Shown here: positions 60,299 to 64,000 of the stretch, one piece after another
Layout of the letters: each line of letters starts with the position of its first letter
How positions within the stretch are numbered: the stretch's first letter is position 1
From: Nostoc sp. GT001
Lineage (GTDB): Bacteria > Cyanobacteriota > Cyanobacteriia > Cyanobacteriales > Nostocaceae
Length of the DNA stretch: 64,000 nucleotides
NCBI RefSeq assembly: GCF_030382115.1
Contig: NZ_JAUDRJ010000003.1
Location: 6,146,981 to 6,210,980 of the forward strand
Direction of reading: 5' to 3'
Translations under genes and position numbers: made by a program
Notes under the pieces: model-generated
Databases searched by the model: none
What the model saw: only the letters and a program-made list of their open reading frames with translations
Told to the model about the DNA's origin: nothing

Positions 60299-61405
60299 AT
60301 GGGTACTGTCTCCAAAGGAAATGTCACCGTGGTATTGTTTTACAAGCGTACTAGTTTATTAATTACTTCTATCTTGCTGGGGTTGATAGCTTTGCCAAAT
60401 ATGGGATGGGCGCAAAAAACCCCTGACATTAATTCATCTGATGTAACCCCCGCTTACCCATCTTCCGCACCGCCACCGCGAGTAGAATCTTTGCCCGATG
60501 AGCGGGGCGTTGAAGAAAATTCGCCGAAAACTGATTATCGTGTTGGTAATTTATTGGGAGATGTTACAGGTAATCTTTGGGTAGGTTCATGGCGGGGACT
60601 ATCGCGGATCGATCCTAAAACCGGCAAGATTATTTCTCGTGTTAGCTTACCGAATGTTGCCATTGGGGCTTTAGCCCAAGACAAAGTAGGACGTTTGTGG
60701 GTAGGAAGTTATGAGGGACTAGTTCGAGTTGACCCCCGCACTAACGAAATCACCGCACAAAATTTATTTTTGCCTTCTAAACGCGTGTTGTCACTCTTAC
60801 TTGACAAACGGGGTTATTTGTGGACTGGAACCGATAGCGGTTTAGCTCTCATTAGTCCCGACCAAGGCTTGATTATGACAACATTAAAAAATCTGCCTGG
60901 TGTCAGCGCTAACGCCTTGACTTTAGATGCTGAAGGTCAATTGTGGGTTGGTACTCTGGATGGATTGGTGCGGGTAAATACTGCTAGTGCTGCGATTATG
61001 AAGCGAATAGCCGATTTACCAGGGACGACTGTACAAGCTTTAGCTATTAGTCCAGAAGGCTTAATTTGGGCGGGAATGCCGAATAATTTGCTAGTTATTA
61101 ACCCAAAAACTGGTGCAGTGTTGCGGTCTGTGACTCGCTTGCGTGGGCGTGACGTGACAGCGGTACGTTTTGCTAAAGATGGTAGTCTCTGGGTCGGGAC
61201 TAATAATGGTTTGTTACGATTAAATCCAAATACAGGAGCTGTATTAGACGAAGAAGTTGCTGGACTTCCTTCTAGTCGGGTTCTTACCCTTGCACCTGAC
61301 ATCGGCAATAAATTATGGATTGGCACTAGTGAAGGTCTAGCTTGGTTAATGCCCAAAACCGACAGTGCAAAACCCCATATTGCTTTCAGCCGCGCCGTTA
61401 AATGA
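60299..61405 (+). CDS. Exported beta-propeller protein (regulator-propeller repeats)
   Basis: A 368-residue protein with an N-terminal signal (TSLLITSILLGLIALPNMGWAQ), so it is exported. The mature part has about eight repeats of the two-component-regulator propeller type, each with (L/I)WVGTxxGLxRxNPxTG; examples are LWVGSWRGLSRIDPKTG, LWVGSYEGLVRVDPRTN and LWIGTSEGLAWL. This would form one beta-propeller in the periplasm. No enzyme residues are evident, and ligand binding is a guess. Precedes panB, with an STRR-filled gap. Confidence 0.82.
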   Translation: MGTVSKGNVTVVLFYKRTSLLITSILLGLIALPNMGWAQKTPDINSSDVTPAYPSSAPPPRVESLPDERGVEENSPKTDYRVGNLLGDVTGNLWVGSWRGLSRIDPKTGKIISRVSLPNVAIGALAQDKVGRLWVGSYEGLVRVDPRTNEITAQNLFLPSKRVLSLLLDKRGYLWTGTDSGLALISPDQGLIMTTLKNLPGVSANALTLDAEGQLWVGTLDGLVRVNTASAAIMKRIADLPGTTVQALAISPEGLIWAGMPNNLLVINPKTGAVLRSVTRLRGRDVTAVRFAKDGSLWVGTNNGLLRLNPNTGAVLDEEVAGLPSSRVLTLAPDIGNKLWIGTSEGLAWLMPKTDSAKPHIAFSRAVK

Positions 61406-61526
61406 TTAGTTAAGAGTTATGAGTTAGGAGTTATAAATTAAAGAATTTTTGAAATTGAAAACTCCTAACTTCTCACTCTTAACTCCTAACTCCTCGCTCC
61501 TAACTCCTAACTCCTCACCTATAAAA
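61406..61526. repeat. STRR repeats before panB
   Basis: GAGTTATGAGTTAGGAGTTA and ACTCCTAACTCCT units fill the gap, and their translation ([14 protein letters not shown]) creates a false N-terminal extension of panB. Confidence 0.75.
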
Positions 61527-62306
61527 ATGGCAATCACTACCCAGCAATTAATTCAATGGAAACAACAGGGACGTTCAATTGTCGCGTTGACTGCCTGGGA
61601 TTATGCGATCGCTCAACTCCTCGATGCAGCTGGTGTAGACTTAATCCTTGTGGGTGACTCTATGGCAGTAGTTTTAGGGTATGAAACGACACTGCCAATA
61701 ACTTTGGATGAAATCATCTATCATGCCAAATCTGTACGCCGTGGGGTGAAACGGGCATTAGTAGTTGTAGATTTACCTTTTTTGACGTATCAAGAAAGTC
61801 TCCAACAAGCGATGCACTCAGCTGGGCGAGTACTAAAGGAAACGGGCGCTCAAGCGGTAAAATTGGAAGGTGGCTATCCAGCAATGACCGAAACTGTAGC
61901 TCGTTTAGTAGAAGCTGGAATTCCAGTCATGGGTCATGTGGGTTTGACACCGCAATCAATACATCAACTGGGTTTGCGACAACAAGGAAAGACGCAAGAA
62001 GCTAGTGAGAGAATTTTACAAGAAGCGATCGCTCTCGAACAAGCAGGTGTATTTTCCCTCGTGTTAGAGCATATCCCCGCAGATTTAGCAATGCAGATTT
62101 CCCAAAAATTGAGTATTCCCACAATTGGTATCGGTGCGGGAATTCACTGCGATGGACAAGTTTTAGTTACCTCAGATGTCCTCGGACTGGCCCAAAAGCA
62201 TCCACCATTCGCCAAAGTTTACACAAATTTGCGTGAGACGATTACCAAAGCCGTGCAAGATTATGCCGTGGAAGTGCGAGAGCGAAAGTTTCCTGAGAAA
62301 AGTTAA
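61527..62306 (+). CDS. panB: 3-methyl-2-oxobutanoate hydroxymethyltransferase
   Basis: PanB adds a hydroxymethyl group from methylenetetrahydrofolate to 2-oxoisovalerate, the first step in pantothenate and coenzyme A synthesis. A TIM-barrel of 259 residues from the ATG at 61527, typical for the family. [32 protein letters not shown] holds the metal-binding Asp and the catalytic GDS motif; [15 protein letters not shown] and [15 protein letters not shown] are also conserved. An open frame upstream is translated STRR and is not part of the protein. No strong ribosome site. Confidence 0.94.
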   Translation: MAITTQQLIQWKQQGRSIVALTAWDYAIAQLLDAAGVDLILVGDSMAVVLGYETTLPITLDEIIYHAKSVRRGVKRALVVVDLPFLTYQESLQQAMHSAGRVLKETGAQAVKLEGGYPAMTETVARLVEAGIPVMGHVGLTPQSIHQLGLRQQGKTQEASERILQEAIALEQAGVFSLVLEHIPADLAMQISQKLSIPTIGIGAGIHCDGQVLVTSDVLGLAQKHPPFAKVYTNLRETITKAVQDYAVEVRERKFPEKS

Positions 62307-62922
62307 AGAAATAAGCTGCTAATGGAGAACATAAAAAACCCCGACTTGATAGCCGAGGTAAATGGGAGAAGTCCAAATGTCGATGGGATATTGCAAAACC
62401 GAAGTCTGTTTTTCTTAGTTAACACCCAATGCAACCAAAACTATATCGGTAATAGACAAGGTGCAATTTTAGCTATGCACCTTTCTTTTGGGTTTTACTA
62501 AGCTATGTAAATAAATATAACAATAATATTACAAATAGTCAACTAGACTTGACAAATGAAGGCTGATGTAATTCGCCGCCCCTATTTATCAAGGCAGTAC
62601 GATCGGCAAATAAAACGGGTTACTGGGTAAGATAGTGGGATGAAAACGAGAACCGAACTTTTAAGGAGTGGAAAAAGTAAGCGATTAGCTGCACAATTCA
62701 GGGTAGGTGGAATTAAGGGATTTCCAAATAAAAACATCCCAAATTTTCTTGTGGGATGGGTGTCCCCACCCGTCCCAATATCTAGGGCGGGCAAGATGCC
62801 CACCCCACAAAATGGATAATTTATTTCTTGGAAGTCCCTAAGCCAAAAATTTGAGAAGCTAGCTACTAGATCGCGAAAGTCTTTACAATTCCCTTGTTGA
62901 CTCAAAAAGTATTTCTCGACCT
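62307..62922. other. Intergenic region between panB and dapB
   Basis: No gene. A minus-strand frame at 62582-62905 runs through repeat DNA and has no protein signal. It contains a nested foldback repeat (about 62713-62840) and, at 62337-62346, an AACCCCGACTT piece similar to the hairpin core at 28900. The dapB promoter must lie in the last 80 bases. Confidence 0.5.
62713..62840. repeat. Nested foldback repeat with CTTGTGGGATGGG core, copy 2
   Basis: The core CTTGTGGGATGGG (62748) and its inverted partner CCCACCCCACAA (to 62820) match copy 1 at 59930-59987. The outer arms are different: TTAAGGGATTTCCAAATAAA on the left and, inverted, TTTATTTCTTGGAAGTCCCTAA on the right. Confidence 0.75.
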
Positions 62923-63759
62923 ATGACGAATCAAGCTCCTATCCCGGTTATTGTCAACGGTGCTGCTGGCAAAATGGGCCGTGAAGTGGTTAAGGCGGTG
63001 GCACAAGCACCTGACTTAAACCTAGTGGGTGCAATTGACTACAGTTTAGAACATCAAGATAAAGATGCTGGGGAGTTGGCGGGTTTAAGCGAACCTCTGG
63101 AAGTGCCGATTACCAATCAATTAGAACCGATGTTGGGGTATGTGGCTGGTGACAGACAGTCTCCTCCAGGGGTGATTGTAGACTTTACCCATCCCGATTC
63201 AGTTTATGACAATATTCGCAGTGCGATCGCTTACGGTATTCGTCCTGTAGTGGGCACCACTGGGTTAAGTCCAGAACAAATTCAAGATTTGGCAGACTTT
63301 GCAGACAAAGCTAGCACTGGTTGTCTAATTATTCCTAATTTTTCCATTGGGATGGTACTTTTGCAACAAGCTGCGATCGCAGCCTCAAAATATTTTGACC
63401 ATGTGGAAATTATCGAACTGCATCACAATCAAAAAGCTGATGCTCCTAGCGGTACTGCCATTCAAACAGCGCAGTTATTAGGAGAATTGGGTAAAACTTT
63501 TAACCCTGCTCTTGTAGAAGAAACGGAAAAATTAGCAGGAGCGAGGGGCAGTATCGCAGATGAAGGAATTAGAATTCATAGCGTCCGCTTGCCGGGATTG
63601 ATTGCCCACCAGGAAGTAATTTTTGGCGCAGCAGGACAGATTTATACTTTACGACATGATACGAGCGATCGCGCTTGCTATATGCCAGGAGTGCTACTAG
63701 CGATTCGCAAAGTCTTAGCGCTAAAGTCGTTAGTATATGGATTAGAAAAGATACTTTAA
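62923..63759 (+). CDS. dapB: 4-hydroxy-tetrahydrodipicolinate reductase
   Basis: DapB reduces the dihydrodipicolinate precursor with NAD(P)H in lysine and diaminopimelate synthesis. The nucleotide-binding start is [16 protein letters not shown]. The active-site motif is [15 protein letters not shown], with a His and Lys for catalysis. [15 protein letters not shown] and [16 protein letters not shown] are conserved. Length (278) matches cyanobacterial DapB. Cytoplasmic. The next gene starts 32 bases downstream on the same strand. Confidence 0.95.
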   Translation: MTNQAPIPVIVNGAAGKMGREVVKAVAQAPDLNLVGAIDYSLEHQDKDAGELAGLSEPLEVPITNQLEPMLGYVAGDRQSPPGVIVDFTHPDSVYDNIRSAIAYGIRPVVGTTGLSPEQIQDLADFADKASTGCLIIPNFSIGMVLLQQAAIAASKYFDHVEIIELHHNQKADAPSGTAIQTAQLLGELGKTFNPALVEETEKLAGARGSIADEGIRIHSVRLPGLIAHQEVIFGAAGQIYTLRHDTSDRACYMPGVLLAIRKVLALKSLVYGLEKIL

Positions 63760-63791
63760 ACACACAATTGGGCATTTATTACTTAGCACTC

Positions 63792-64000
63792 ATGTTAGTA
63801 CCACTGACTCGCCAGAAATTTGAACAAGTTGTCCCCCTAATTGCCACTGGTTTGCAGTATAAGTACTACTGGGGGAAATTCTCAAATTTTTTGCAACGGC
63901 TGTTAATTTCTGTAGTTGCGGTAGTTGTTATTTTGCTTGCAATAGTTATTTTCAAGCTTGAGTTTGCTTCAATAGTATTTGTGCTAGGGGTAATTAGCGC
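63792..64000 (+). CDS. Membrane protein, partial at window end
   Basis: The frame from the ATG at 63792 (MLVPLTRQKFEQVVPLIATG, then LQYKYYWGKFSNFLQRL) leads into a long hydrophobic stretch (LLISVVAVVVILLAIVIFKLEFASIVFVLGVIS) and runs off the window. It looks like a cyanobacterial membrane protein. It is 32 bases after dapB and may be in the same operon. Function unknown. Confidence 0.65.
   Translation, partial: MLVPLTRQKFEQVVPLIATGLQYKYYWGKFSNFLQRLLISVVAVVVILLAIVIFKLEFASIVFVLGVIS

Noticed and set aside
61449..61526. N-terminal extension of PanB
   Set aside because: It is translated STRR sequence (LLTPNSS repeats); the ATG at 61527 gives the family length.
62582..62905. 107-codon minus-strand ORF as a gene
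   Set aside because: It runs through a nested foldback repeat, and its translation shows no protein-like pattern.
1..64000. tRNA, rRNA, riboswitch or intact IS element
   Set aside because: None could be recognised by eye; no transposase frame and no tRNA-like T-loop with acceptor stem were seen.

Overview
The window is chromosomal DNA of a filamentous, probably heterocyst-forming cyanobacterium of the Nostoc/Anabaena type. The evidence is the rbcL-rbcX-rbcS operon (form I RuBisCO), phycocyanobilin synthase PcyA, a CyanoP-type PsbP, a devBCA-type exporter operon with an NtcA-like box, a glycine-rich RRM protein next to rpsU, very frequent HIP1 octamers (GCGATCGC), and abundant heptameric STRR repeats and palindromic repeats between genes. 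I saw no tRNA, rRNA, CRISPR array, prophage or intact IS element.

Layout. 1-2.6 kb: aspartyl protease-like protein, a DUF2726 nuclease-like protein, a short LMW tyrosine phosphatase-like protein and a SAM methyltransferase. 2.6-9 kb (minus strand): lipoprotein, penicillin acylase family hydrolase and an ABC-2 exporter whose ATPase is frameshifted inside Walker A. 9-12 kb: a truncated copy of the trmJ 5' end, a palindromic repeat, a small antitoxin-like ORF, intact trmJ and a class A-type serine hydrolase. 12.4-16.2 kb: two peroxiredoxins and a glycogen-debranching gene split by repeat-derived inserts. 16.6-19.3 kb: a galactose/glyoxal oxidase-like copper radical oxidase and a Tat-exported protein. 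19.6-25.5 kb: rpsU, rbp, tldD, a pentapeptide protein and a beta-helix/SLH protein. 25.5-36.8 kb: a TPR coiled-coil membrane protein with eight 29-residue repeats, a PEP-CTERM protein, two PhoX-like phosphatases (one frameshifted) and a glycosyltransferase. 37-43.7 kb: recG, tsf and rpsB, with an overlooked small gene that seems to lack an AUG start. 44-49 kb: AraC regulator divergent from MAPEG and DUF4336 genes, Uma2 nuclease and HAD phosphatase. 49.4-53 kb: devA, devC, devB. 54-59.2 kb: pcyA, maf, cyanoP and rbcS-rbcX-rbcL. 60.3-64 kb: propeller protein, panB, dapB and a membrane protein cut by the window end.

Most genes are housekeeping or envelope functions in short operons. The carbon-fixation operon, PcyA and CyanoP serve photosynthesis. 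DevBCA is an NtcA-linked export system, classically for heterocyst glycolipid. The PhoX-like, SLH, PEP-CTERM and copper oxidase proteins belong to the envelope or periplasm.

The most unusual signal is repeat activity. Several palindromic families are nested inside one another. Low-complexity G/C-skewed tracts have entered reading frames and become protein linkers in at least six genes. Several genes are truncated or frameshifted next to such repeats. No clearly new multi-gene system stands out. The strongest leads are the nested palindromes, the repeat-derived linkers and the non-AUG small gene upstream of rpsB.
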